DNA from: an uncultured Bacteroidales bacterium
GTDB lineage: Bacteria > Bacteroidota > Bacteroidia > Bacteroidales > FEN-979
DNA: 64,000 nucleotides
Direction of reading: 5' to 3'
Assembly (NCBI GenBank): GCA_903916595.1
Contig: CAIWXI010000137.1
Coordinates: 1-64,000, forward strand
Part shown: one piece after another, positions 34,283 through 42,311 of the stretch
Position numbering within the stretch: the first letter of the stretch is position 1
Layout of the letters: every line of letters starts with the position of its first letter
Notes under the pieces: generated by a model
The model's database searches: none
Told to the model about the DNA's origin: nothing
The model's input: only the letters and a program-made list of their open reading frames with translations
Made by a program: the position numbers and the translations under genes

Positions 34283-35113
34283 TTAGAGGTCTTTCTTTTT
34301 CATCACCCAAAACACAATTCCAATCATGATTGCTGCATAGCCCATTGGGATAAGGCAGGCTGTGAAACTCACGTTGGCCTGAAGTTCAAGGCCCATGATC
34401 TTTTTAAGCATGGGGATAGCAGGGTATTCGGTGAGCCTGATCACTGAATTAACTGGGAGATAGGTGTAGATGGTGTTCTTGAACATGAAAGGCGCCCTGA
34501 ATAAGAAGTAGATTACCGGTTCAATGATGAGGGAATAGAGTGTGAAAATGGCAATTGCCATGCCGGTATTCCTGAGCATAAATCCGCAGAAAAAAGCATA
34601 AACCATATAGCACAGCAGGCTAAGGAAAAACCCTGTCATGAATGGCAAACCTCTGGAGAAGAAGTCTACCTCATTGAATCCTGAATGGGAAAGGCCTATA
34701 ATAAAAGCCCCTGCGGTAAGGATTACTGTCGTCACCAAAGTCATAAGCAAAATAATCATCAGCTTAGAGACCAGGAATTCGGTCTTGCTCATGCCGTTGA
34801 TGATATTCTGCCGGATGGTCTTAAATGTAAATTCGTTGGTAATGAGGATGATCATGATGATTGCAGGGAAAATAAGTACATATCTGATGCTTGCAAAGAA
34901 TGCCACATTTTGCCAGACATCAGGAAAGTAATAGATAGCTACATGCGGGAAGGGGATCGGCAGCCGGCTGTTGATGTCGTTTACTATGTGGTTGATCATA
35001 AACTCGGCCAGAAGTATACCTGCAGCGAGAAACACGAAGTAGAGTCCGGCAAGTATCCAGAATACCTTGTAGGTCTGTATTTTTTTAAATTCAATGCTCA
35101 GAAGCCTTCTCAT
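34283..35113 (-). CDS. ABC-2 type transporter permease
   Basis: Encodes 276 residues with six likely membrane helices (for example FWILAGLYFVFLAAGILLAEFMI, YVLIFPAIIMIILI, LMIILLMTLVTTVILTAGAFIIGL). The loop NEFTFKTIRQNIINGMSKTEFLVSKL is typical of ABC-2 permeases. It overlaps the ATPase gene by 4 bases, so the pair forms one exporter. The substrate is unknown. Last gene of the dnaA operon. Confidence 0.88.
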   Translation of the reverse strand: MRRLLSIEFKKIQTYKVFWILAGLYFVFLAAGILLAEFMINHIVNDINSRLPIPFPHVAIYYFPDVWQNVAFFASIRYVLIFPAIIMIILITNEFTFKTIRQNIINGMSKTEFLVSKLMIILLMTLVTTVILTAGAFIIGLSHSGFNEVDFFSRGLPFMTGFFLSLLCYMVYAFFCGFMLRNTGMAIAIFTLYSLIIEPVIYFLFRAPFMFKNTIYTYLPVNSVIRLTEYPAIPMLKKIMGLELQANVSFTACLIPMGYAAIMIGIVFWVMKKKDL

Positions 35114-36012
35114 GGGTTCTCATGTAAAAGTTCGAGAAAATGCTGTTCGAGACTGCGTTTCTTCTCTGACAGATGGCTGAGGATAATGCCCTTTTGATGA
35201 AGAAACGCGTTGATATCAGAGGGGGTCACCACTGTTGAGAAATGTACCTGAATGATTCCGGCGGTTTCGGTGTATGAAGTGTAGCCTGGAATTTCCTTAA
35301 CTGCTGCCGTAAGACCCCTCATGTCAGCTGCAGCCATTTCAATCGAGTCGGAAACGGATAGTACTTCCTGCACCTGGCCACAGAAGAGCATCACGCCCTT
35401 TTGAAGTACAAGAACATGGTTGCAGATCTTCTGAACTTCATCGAGAAGATGGGAAGCCAGAAGTATGGTTGTGCCCCGGGAAGCAACCAATGAGATCAGC
35501 TCCCTGATCTGCGCTATCCCCTGTGGGTCGAGGCCGTTGGTAGGTTCATCGAGGATCATCACCTCGGGTTTGCCAAGCAGGGCTGAGGCTAATGCAAGCC
35601 TTTGCCGCATGCCGAATGAAAAAGTCCTGAACTTTGAGAACCTCCGTTCATGAAGGCCTGACAACTGCAGCACTTCATCGACATCATCATACGGTTTATT
35701 CTTTATATCGGCTACGATTTTCAGGTTTGTTACAGCATCCAGGTAAGGAAAAAAGTTCGGACTTTCGATGACTGAGCCTATACGTTTTCTGCTTTCATTG
35801 GAAGGAGGCTGTCCGAACCAGCTGAACATACCATGATCAGGAGGAATGAGACCGAGCAGCATGCTCAGAGTCGTAGTCTTACCGCTGCCGTTGGGCCCGA
35901 GGATCCCGAAAACATGACCTTTTCCGACCTCAAAAGATAGCTGGTTTACCGCTTTGATCTTTCCAAAGCTCTTTGAAATGTTCTCAACAGAAAGAATGGT
36001 TTCCACCGGCAA
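35110..36012 (-). CDS. ABC transporter ATP-binding protein
   Basis: Encodes 300 residues. Walker A GPNGSGKTT (39-47), Q-loop region, signature FSFGMRQRLALASALLG, Walker B VMILDEPTNGLD and a His in LLASHLLDEV are all complete. The C-terminal 80 residues are an extra domain usual in ABC-2 exporters of the CcmA/NatA type. It overlaps the permease gene by 4 bases. Confidence 0.93.
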   Translation of the reverse strand: MPVETILSVENISKSFGKIKAVNQLSFEVGKGHVFGILGPNGSGKTTTLSMLLGLIPPDHGMFSWFGQPPSNESRKRIGSVIESPNFFPYLDAVTNLKIVADIKNKPYDDVDEVLQLSGLHERRFSKFRTFSFGMRQRLALASALLGKPEVMILDEPTNGLDPQGIAQIRELISLVASRGTTILLASHLLDEVQKICNHVLVLQKGVMLFCGQVQEVLSVSDSIEMAAADMRGLTAAVKEIPGYTSYTETAGIIQVHFSTVVTPSDINAFLHQKGIILSHLSEKKRSLEQHFLELLHENP

Positions 36013-36060
36013 TAAAGTATAATTAAGTTTTAGACGATACGCGATGCTATTCGTTACAGC

Positions 36061-36771
36061 TTAATACCGATAAAGTAAAAAAACAGCGGGGGTTTTGCCG
36101 AGGACCGGCTTCATTTTTTTCCAGTCCCCAACCTGGTACACCATGATATTCTCAGCCGGGCCGGTTAGTCCTATGCCCAGGCCCAGCATGGTGTCGGCCC
36201 TGCAGTGCTGAAGAATAGCCTGAAAGACCTGTTCATTCCTGTAAGGTGTTTCAATGAATATCTGAGTCTGTTTTTTGTCAGCTGCAGCACGTTCCATTTC
36301 TTTCAGCTGCCGCACCCGGGTCTGTTTATCGACCGAGAGGTAGCCCAGGAAAGAAAAATTCTGGCCGTTGAATCCTGAAGCCATCAGGGAAAGCAAAATC
36401 GAGGACGGACCTGTAAGTGGTTTCACAATTATCCCGTTTTCATGGGCCAGCCGTACAATCCCCGATCCCGGATCGGCCACGCAGGGGCAACCGGCTTCCG
36501 AAAGCAGGCCAATATCCTTGCCTTCATCTGTAACGCCAAGGAACTCCTCAAAAGAGGGCAGGGGAGAATGTTCATTGAAAAGATGAAAAGTGACCTCACT
36601 GAAGTCGCGGGTAAACCCGGCTTTCCTGAGAAACCTCCGGGCTGTCTTCAATTCCTCGACAATAAAGCAGTCGAGGCCGCGGATGACTTTTAAGGTACCC
36701 TCGGGCAGGACATCCTCAATGGCCTGATCGCTCAGAGCCGAGGGGATTAGGTATAGAACGCCATGTTTCAT
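36061..36771 (-). CDS. RsmI-like SAM-dependent methyltransferase
   Basis: Encodes 236 residues from MKHGVLYLIPSAL. It is a tetrapyrrole-methylase-fold protein with the glycine-rich GLLSEAGCPCVADPGSGIVRLA and the LTGPSSILLSLMASG motifs. The closest well-known relative is RsmI, which methylates the 2'-O of C1402 in 16S rRNA, but these shorter Bacteroidetes relatives are divergent and the target is uncertain. The frame extends to 36801; the start at 36771 sits 1 base after the stop of the dehydratase gene, matching operon packing. Confidence 0.85.
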   Translation of the reverse strand: MKHGVLYLIPSALSDQAIEDVLPEGTLKVIRGLDCFIVEELKTARRFLRKAGFTRDFSEVTFHLFNEHSPLPSFEEFLGVTDEGKDIGLLSEAGCPCVADPGSGIVRLAHENGIIVKPLTGPSSILLSLMASGFNGQNFSFLGYLSVDKQTRVRQLKEMERAAADKKQTQIFIETPYRNEQVFQAILQHCRADTMLGLGIGLTGPAENIMVYQVGDWKKMKPVLGKTPAVFLLYRY

Positions 36772-36772
36772 T

Positions 36773-37723
36773 TTACCAGGGTAAGTTGTTAAGGTCGACA
36801 TTACCGCCCGAAAAGATCAGGCCGATACGTTTACCCTCAACGTTTATTTTGTTTTCCATGATGGCGGCAAAAGGTACTGCGGATGAGGGTTCCACGATGA
36901 TCTTCATCCTTTCCCAGATAAACATCATGGCTCTGACTATGCTTTCCTCACTTACCGTGACAATAGCATTTACATGTTTCCGGATAATCGGAAAGGTAAG
37001 ACTCCCCAGTGATGTTCTTAATCCATCGGCAATAGTCTCCGGCTTCACCGACGGTATCAGTGTCCCCGAAACAAAAGACCTGAAAGCATCGTCGGCCTGT
37101 TCAGGTTCGGCCGCTATCACTTGTGCCGGGGGGGCAAAATAATAGGCCGACAGGGCCGTGCCACTCAGTAATCCGCCGCCACCAACAGGTGCAAGAATAA
37201 TTTCGAGACCTGGTATTTCTTCTGTCAGTTCGAGGGCTGTAGTAGCCTGACCGGCTATGATACGGGTATCGTTATATGGGTGGATCTCAACAGCCCCTGT
37301 TTCTTCAATGACTTTCTGCAGGGTAGTTTCGCGGGATGTAAGCGTGGGTTCGCAGAAGGTGATTCTGCCTCCGTATCCTTTAACAGCTTCAATTTTTACG
37401 GGTGATGAGTCTGATGGCATCACGATATGAGCGGTCGCCCCGGCAAGAGCCGCAGCCCATGAGAGCGCCTGCGCATGGTTGCCGCTGGAATGTGTTGCAA
37501 CGCCTTTCTTCAGAAGGTCCGGAGGCAGGCTCCTTACAGCATTGGTTGCTCCCCTGGCTTTAAAAGCCCCGACTTTCTGAAAATTTTCACACTTAAAAAA
37601 GAGCTCGCAACCGTATTTCCGGTTAATGGTTGAGGAAGTGAGAACCTGTGTGTGGTTGATATATGGCTTTATGAGTTCATGGGCCGCCCTGATTTGCCCC
37701 GCTGTTGGAAATTCTATTGTCAT
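36773..37723 (-). CDS. Threonine/serine dehydratase, PLP enzyme
   Basis: Encodes 316 residues. The PLP-binding Lys55 lies in KVGAFKARGA, with SSGNHAQALSWAA and GGGGLLSG for phosphate binding. It deaminates threonine or serine to a 2-oxo acid and ammonia. It lacks the C-terminal ACT domain of biosynthetic IlvA, so it is of the catabolic or serine-racemase-like type. It overlaps the phosphatase gene by 4 bases. Confidence 0.9.
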   Translation of the reverse strand: MTIEFPTAGQIRAAHELIKPYINHTQVLTSSTINRKYGCELFFKCENFQKVGAFKARGATNAVRSLPPDLLKKGVATHSSGNHAQALSWAAALAGATAHIVMPSDSSPVKIEAVKGYGGRITFCEPTLTSRETTLQKVIEETGAVEIHPYNDTRIIAGQATTALELTEEIPGLEIILAPVGGGGLLSGTALSAYYFAPPAQVIAAEPEQADDAFRSFVSGTLIPSVKPETIADGLRTSLGSLTFPIIRKHVNAIVTVSEESIVRAMMFIWERMKIIVEPSSAVPFAAIMENKINVEGKRIGLIFSGGNVDLNNLPW

Positions 37724-38196
37724 TTTTGTTCCTTTATTACGGGCCTGAGTTCCTTAACAAGGAGATCGCAGGCCGCTTCAAGCTGTTTGTATGTTCTTTC
37801 AAAGGCCTGCACGTCATGATACCAGGGGTCGTCGACCTCTGTGTTACTGCCAGGGTAGAGGATGTTGAGAATATAATCGACTTTTTTCATGTCACCGGCT
37901 GATCTGGCTGTTCTTGAAACCCCATGATAATGTGAGGAATCCATGACATAGATACGGTCGAAGTGATCGAAATCCTGCTTCCGGAAGAGCCTTGAGGTAT
38001 GAGAGGAAATATCGATGTTGTTTTTTTTGCAAACAGTCTGAGCCCGGCTGTCGGGATGGTCCCCGACATGAAAGGTTTCAAACCCGCATGAATCGATTTC
38101 AGCTTCGATGCGGGCAGCATGAAGTTTATGCCTGAGAATGCCTTCCGCCATCGGCGACCGGCAGATATTACCGGTGCAAACAAACAGGATTTTCAT
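37720..38196 (-). CDS. Low-molecular-weight protein-tyrosine phosphatase
   Basis: Encodes 158 residues. It opens MKILFVCTGNICRSPMAEG, with the CX5R loop Cys7 to Arg13, and has the general acid region DPWYHD near 120. The family removes phosphate from tyrosines and from arginines. It is 14 bases downstream of dnaA in the same operon. No kinase is nearby. Confidence 0.92.
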   Translation of the reverse strand: MKILFVCTGNICRSPMAEGILRHKLHAARIEAEIDSCGFETFHVGDHPDSRAQTVCKKNNIDISSHTSRLFRKQDFDHFDRIYVMDSSHYHGVSRTARSAGDMKKVDYILNILYPGSNTEVDDPWYHDVQAFERTYKQLEAACDLLVKELRPVIKEQK

Positions 38197-38210
38197 AATA
38201 ATAAAGAGGA

Positions 38211-39647
38211 CTATAGTTTGATACGTTTGTCGAGTTCTTCAACAAATTGCCGGAACTGTTTATCAGTCTCTACCAGATTGTTTACCGTGCGGCAGGCATG
38301 AAGTACCGTGGCATGGTCTTTGTTTCCGCAGTGCAGACCGATACTTGCCAGTGAAGATTTGGTGTGTTTCTTAGAGAAATACATCGACAGCTGCCTTGCC
38401 TGAACGATCTCACGTTTACGAGTCTTTGAATGGATCATCTCAATGGGGATATTGAAATAATCGCAGACCACCTTCTGAATATAATCGATTGAAATCTCCC
38501 GGGAAGTATTTTTTACAAATTTGTCGATCATCTGCTTTGCAAGGTCCAGGGTAATGGTCTTTTTATTTAACGAGGACTGTGCAAGCAGTGAAATGAGAGC
38601 TCCTTCAAGTTCCCTTACATTCGTATTGATACTGTATGCAAGGTATTCCACCACTTCGGGAGGGACAACAATACCATCGTTATATAATTTTTTCTGAAGG
38701 ATGGCAATGCGGGTTTCCAGGTCGGGCACCTGAAGGTCGGCACTCAAACCCCATTTGAAGCGTGAAAGAAGACGGGGCTCAATGCCTTTCATCTCAACAG
38801 GAGGTTTATCGGCAGTGAGTACGATCTGGTTGCTTTTCTGATGGAGATGATTGAAAATATGGAAGAAGACATCCTGGGTTTTTTCTTTGCCGGCCAGGTT
38901 GTGAATGTCGTCGATGATAAGAACGTCTATCATCTGGTAAAAATGAACAAAGTCGTTCTGGTTGTTGTTTTTTACCGAATCAATGAATTGGTTGATAAAC
39001 TGGTCGGTAGTCACATAAAGAACAGTCTTGTCAGGGAAATTATTCTTCACCTGCAGCCCTATGGCATGAGAGAGGTGAGTTTTGCCAAGACCGGTACTGC
39101 TATATAACAGGAGTGGGTTGAATGCTGTTTTTCCAGGGTTGCTGGCGACGGCATACCCGGCCGACCTTGCCAGGCGGTTGCAATCACCTTCAATAAAATT
39201 TTCAAAAGAATAACTTTCGATGAGTTGTGAGTTCACCTTGATCTTTTTCAAACCCGGGATGATAAACGGGTTGGGAATCTCTTTAGAGGTTCCCCTGTTA
39301 AGATCAATAGGCATAGAGACCATCGGATTGGAAGTGGCTTTTTTCTCGGAAGTGGGAATATTAACTGTGAAAGGACCGGGATCCGATTGTGAATTGTCAA
39401 CAATAATACTATATTCCAACCGGCCTTTATCTCCAAGTTCTTTTTTGATGGTCTTCTTTAGTAATCCAATGTAATGCTCCTCAAGCCATTCGTAAAAGAA
39501 CTGGCTGGGAACCTGGATGGTTAGAACACTATCTTTAAGTTTAACCGGCTTTATCGGAAGGAACCACGTTTTAAAGCTTTGATAGTTTATGTTGTCCTTG
39601 ATGACTTTGAGGCAATTTTCCCAAACTTCAATAACGTTCTTGTCCAT
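38211..39647 (-). CDS. dnaA: Chromosomal replication initiator DnaA
   Basis: Encodes 478 residues. The N-terminal DnaB-interacting domain, a linker, and an AAA+ domain (Walker A STGLGKTHLSHAIG, Walker B VLIIDDIHNL) are followed by domain IV with the DnaA-box binding signature CGNKDHATVLHACRTV. It opens the replication origin. It heads a six-gene minus-strand operon. The 380-bp upstream gap is AT-rich but shows no TTATCCACA-like boxes, so the origin is probably not here. Confidence 0.97.
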   Translation of the reverse strand: MDKNVIEVWENCLKVIKDNINYQSFKTWFLPIKPVKLKDSVLTIQVPSQFFYEWLEEHYIGLLKKTIKKELGDKGRLEYSIIVDNSQSDPGPFTVNIPTSEKKATSNPMVSMPIDLNRGTSKEIPNPFIIPGLKKIKVNSQLIESYSFENFIEGDCNRLARSAGYAVASNPGKTAFNPLLLYSSTGLGKTHLSHAIGLQVKNNFPDKTVLYVTTDQFINQFIDSVKNNNQNDFVHFYQMIDVLIIDDIHNLAGKEKTQDVFFHIFNHLHQKSNQIVLTADKPPVEMKGIEPRLLSRFKWGLSADLQVPDLETRIAILQKKLYNDGIVVPPEVVEYLAYSINTNVRELEGALISLLAQSSLNKKTITLDLAKQMIDKFVKNTSREISIDYIQKVVCDYFNIPIEMIHSKTRKREIVQARQLSMYFSKKHTKSSLASIGLHCGNKDHATVLHACRTVNNLVETDKQFRQFVEELDKRIKL

Positions 39648-40002
39648 TAATTCAATTTACCTTGAATTGTTTTCAAAAAATTATATAACTCTTTATTTGT
39701 CAAGGTGTAGGATTCTAAAAGTAAAATCAAAATCCATAAGAAAGACGTACCTGATTCGATTAACAAAAGTGATGAAAAAAAAATTATAAAAAAATGATTT
39801 CATGCTTGATTTTTAAAAATATTTAGTTTTGGTTTTTGCGTTTTAGTCAACCAAAACTTTGGGTAATTCCGATATCCGATTAACAGTCAGAGATTTGTTT
39901 GTTAGGGCTACGGTGTCAATTGCGGCTCTTTATAATGGTTCTAAATTTCGTTATCGTTCTCTTTCAAACACTTAGCAAAATCAATGGTTCTGTTAATAAT
40001 AA
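39648..40002. other. AT-rich gap upstream of dnaA
   Basis: No gene and no DnaA-box cluster were seen. It must hold the dnaA promoter, but no full TTTG/TANNTTTG pair stands out on the minus strand. Confidence 0.4.
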
Positions 40003-40028
40003 AACTGACTGATTATGCCTGTAATCAG
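40003..40028 (-). terminator. Weak terminator of yigZ
   Basis: On the minus strand CTGATTA, 6-base loop, TAATCAG, then TCAGTTTTATT. The stem is AT-rich and the T-run is broken. Confidence 0.4.
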
Positions 40029-40029
40029 C

Positions 40030-40650
40030 TCATTTTTTGGGTACATCCATACATGTAGATATGTTAGGAATTCTCATTAGTCGCTTCTTCACCTTTTCCT
40101 CCCTGCTTTTTCTGATGCCCAGGGTGACCCGGCAATCATTGTCGAAATTCTGGGCAACAAGTTCGAGGCCTTCTTCTTTCTGTATCCGCATCACATCGTT
40201 CATATTAATATAGGGAAAAGAAACAGTGATATTTATGGTGATGACCTTTTCGGTTTTTCCTGCATCGTCAAGGGCTTCCGATGCTGCCAGACGGTATGCA
40301 TGTATAAGTCCGGGGATTCCCAGCTTGGTCCCTCCAAAATATCGGACTACAATAACCAGCGTATCAGAAATGGCTTTTGAAAGGAGTTGGCCGTAAATAG
40401 GCCTTCCTGCCGACCCGGATGGTTCTCCATCGTCGTTGAAGCGGTATATTTCCTGCGCAGGTCCAAGGCAATATGCATAGCAATGATGGTTCGCATCGTA
40501 ATACATTTTTCTGATGCTCCCAAGGATCTCCTTTACTTCAGCTTCCGAACCCGCCGGGAATGCCAGACCAATAAATTTGCTGGCTTTTTCACGGCTTATT
40601 GATTCTCCTTTTCGGGCTACAGAAAAATATATATCGGAGGCTTCACTCAT
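40030..40650 (-). CDS. YigZ/IMPACT family protein
   Basis: Encodes 206 residues. The UPF0029 N-terminal domain shows NDDGEPSGSAGRPIYGQL and VVRYFGGTKLGIPGLIHAYRLAA, the family signature. The C-terminal domain (about 135-206) is a ferredoxin-like EF-G domain-V mimic. The family is linked to translation stress in eukaryotes (IMPACT), and the bacterial role is unknown. It is divergent from prmC. Confidence 0.9.
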   Translation of the reverse strand: MSEASDIYFSVARKGESISREKASKFIGLAFPAGSEAEVKEILGSIRKMYYDANHHCYAYCLGPAQEIYRFNDDGEPSGSAGRPIYGQLLSKAISDTLVIVVRYFGGTKLGIPGLIHAYRLAASEALDDAGKTEKVITINITVSFPYINMNDVMRIQKEEGLELVAQNFDNDCRVTLGIRKSREEKVKKRLMRIPNISTCMDVPKK

Positions 40651-40718
40651 ACCGCTAAAGTACGGCTTTCTAGAAGGCGAGGCGCTTTTGTACGCGGTTT
40701 TTATAGTAATTTAGTGGC

Positions 40719-41603
40719 ATGAATACAGGAACCTTTACTGTAACGGATATCCGGAAGACCTTTCTTGAAGGTTTAAAGGATATGTATGATGTTGAAGAGA
40801 TAAACAGCATTATATATATACTGTTTGAAGATTTCCTGGGGTGGCCAAGGACTAAGTTGCATCTTGAACCATTGGCCCGGCTTGGCTTTGCTGAGTCTGA
40901 AAGATTCTCTGCAGCCCTGGTTCGCTTGTCGCAAGGCTGTCCGGTACAATATATTACAGGTAAAGCCGATTTTAACGAGCTGCAGTTTGAAGTAAATCCA
41001 TCGGTTCTTATCCCCAGGCCGGAAACGGCCGAGCTGGCTGCACTTATTGATCAGAAGCTGAAAACCTTGGACCTGAATGGTTTTAATGCGATAGATTTAG
41101 GAACCGGCTCGGGTTGTATTGCAATTTACCTGAAGAAGCATTTCCCTGCCATCAGTATGTATGGAATTGATTATTCTGAAGACGCTCTTTCTACAGCCCG
41201 TTCAAATGCCGGTCTGCATCGTACAGAAGCTGGTTTTTATCTGGCAGATATTCTGCAAATAACTGAACCTCTGGCAAGTATTAAATTTAATCTGGTCGTG
41301 AGTAACCCGCCTTATGTTTGCATAAAAGAAAAAGATGCCATGATGCGTAATGTGACGGATTATGAGCCACATTCAGCTTTGTTTGTTGCGGATGAGGATC
41401 CACTGTTGTATTACCGCGCCATTGCCCGTTTTGCGCAACTCTGCCTTGCTCAGAAAGGACTTATCTATGTTGAAATCAATGAGGCTTTTGGCCGGGAAAT
41501 AACCGAAATGTTTAACTTTTCAGGATTTTCAGGTGTGACCTTGCTGAAAGATTTTCGCGGCAGGGATCGTTTCATCCGGGCTGAGTGCGGACCCCGAAAA
41601 TAG
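40719..41603 (+). CDS. prmC: Release factor glutamine methyltransferase PrmC
   Basis: Encodes 294 residues. The N-terminal helical bundle is followed by a Rossmann methyltransferase with the SAM motif DLGTGSGCIAIYL and the catalytic NPPY in VVSNPPYVCIKE. It methylates the Gln of the GGQ motif in RF1 and RF2. The final 32 bases overlap the 3' end of yggS on the opposite strand. Confidence 0.93.
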   Translation: MNTGTFTVTDIRKTFLEGLKDMYDVEEINSIIYILFEDFLGWPRTKLHLEPLARLGFAESERFSAALVRLSQGCPVQYITGKADFNELQFEVNPSVLIPRPETAELAALIDQKLKTLDLNGFNAIDLGTGSGCIAIYLKKHFPAISMYGIDYSEDALSTARSNAGLHRTEAGFYLADILQITEPLASIKFNLVVSNPPYVCIKEKDAMMRNVTDYEPHSALFVADEDPLLYYRAIARFAQLCLAQKGLIYVEINEAFGREITEMFNFSGFSGVTLLKDFRGRDRFIRAECGPRK

Positions 41604-42246
41604 CTGTCCCGATTCTGACCATGGTACTGCCTTGTTCAATAGCCAGATCGTAATCGCCGGTCATTCCCATCGAAAGTTCGCAGAATTCATTATCATTTTC
41701 AAAAAAAACGGTTCTGATTTTAATAAAACTGTCTCTGAGGGAACCGAATTCCTGCCTTACCAGAGTCTTATCTTCAGTAAAAGTGGCCATACCCATCAGT
41801 CCAAGGATACGGATATGTTTCATGGCCTTATATTCGGCCGACCCCAGTATCTGGAAGGCTTCCTGAAGGTCGAGCCCGAATTTGGACTCTTCCGTGGCAA
41901 TATGCAACTGGAGCAGACAGGAAATCACCCGGTTTATCTTCCCTGCCTCCTTGTCGACTTCTCCTAATAACTTCAAGCTGTCGATACTCTGTATCATATG
42001 GATGAAAGGCACGATGAATTTGACCTTGTTAGTTTGCAAATGGCCGATAAAATGCCACTGTATATCAGAGGGGAGGGAGGATGCTTTGGCCACAAGTTCC
42101 TGAACTTTGTTTTCACCAAACAACCTTTGGCCGGCCGAATAGGCTTCCATAATGGTTTCATGATTTTGCTTTTTTGAAACCGCTATCAGCTGTACTTTTC
42201 CCGGGATGGAACGCAACGCTGATTCAAGATTTTCCCTGATGTTCAT
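41572..42246 (-). CDS. yggS: YggS/PROSC family PLP homeostasis protein
   Basis: Encodes 224 residues. PLP Lys25 lies in IAVSKKQN. FGENKVQEL, WHFIGHLQTNKVKF and the C-terminal SMGMTGDYDLAIEQGSTMVRIGTAIFG are all family signatures. It binds PLP and maintains vitamin B6 balance; no enzymatic reaction is known. It converges on prmC with overlapping stops and faces the sulfatase gene divergently. Confidence 0.93.
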   Translation of the reverse strand: MNIRENLESALRSIPGKVQLIAVSKKQNHETIMEAYSAGQRLFGENKVQELVAKASSLPSDIQWHFIGHLQTNKVKFIVPFIHMIQSIDSLKLLGEVDKEAGKINRVISCLLQLHIATEESKFGLDLQEAFQILGSAEYKAMKHIRILGLMGMATFTEDKTLVRQEFGSLRDSFIKIRTVFFENDNEFCELSMGMTGDYDLAIEQGSTMVRIGTAIFGVRTQPG

Positions 42247-42263
42247 ATTTCAAGAGATTGTAA

Positions 42264-42271
42264 CAAAAGTA
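42264..42271 (-). promoter_or_regulatory. -7 box of yggS
   Basis: TACTTTTG on the minus strand matches TANNTTTG and lies 18 bases before the yggS ATG. The region overlaps the promoter of the opposite gene. Confidence 0.55.
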
Positions 42272-42275
42272 ATCA

Positions 42276-42306
42276 TTTGCACGTTTATTTCATTCACCTA
42301 CCTTTG
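42276..42306 (+). promoter_or_regulatory. Promoter of the LTA-synthase-like sulfatase gene
   Basis: A consensus Bacteroidetes promoter: TTTG (42276-42279), 19 bases, TACCTTTG (42299-42306). The expected transcription start falls at or next to the GTG at 42312, so the mRNA may be leaderless. Confidence 0.75.
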
Positions 42307-42311
42307 CCCTT

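Noticed and set aside
34685..35197. 170-codon plus-strand frame opposite the ABC permease
   Set aside because: Shadow of a permease with clear membrane helices; composition is unlike a real protein.
39648..40029. Replication origin next to dnaA
   Set aside because: AT-rich, but no cluster of TTATCCACA-like DnaA boxes could be seen on either strand.
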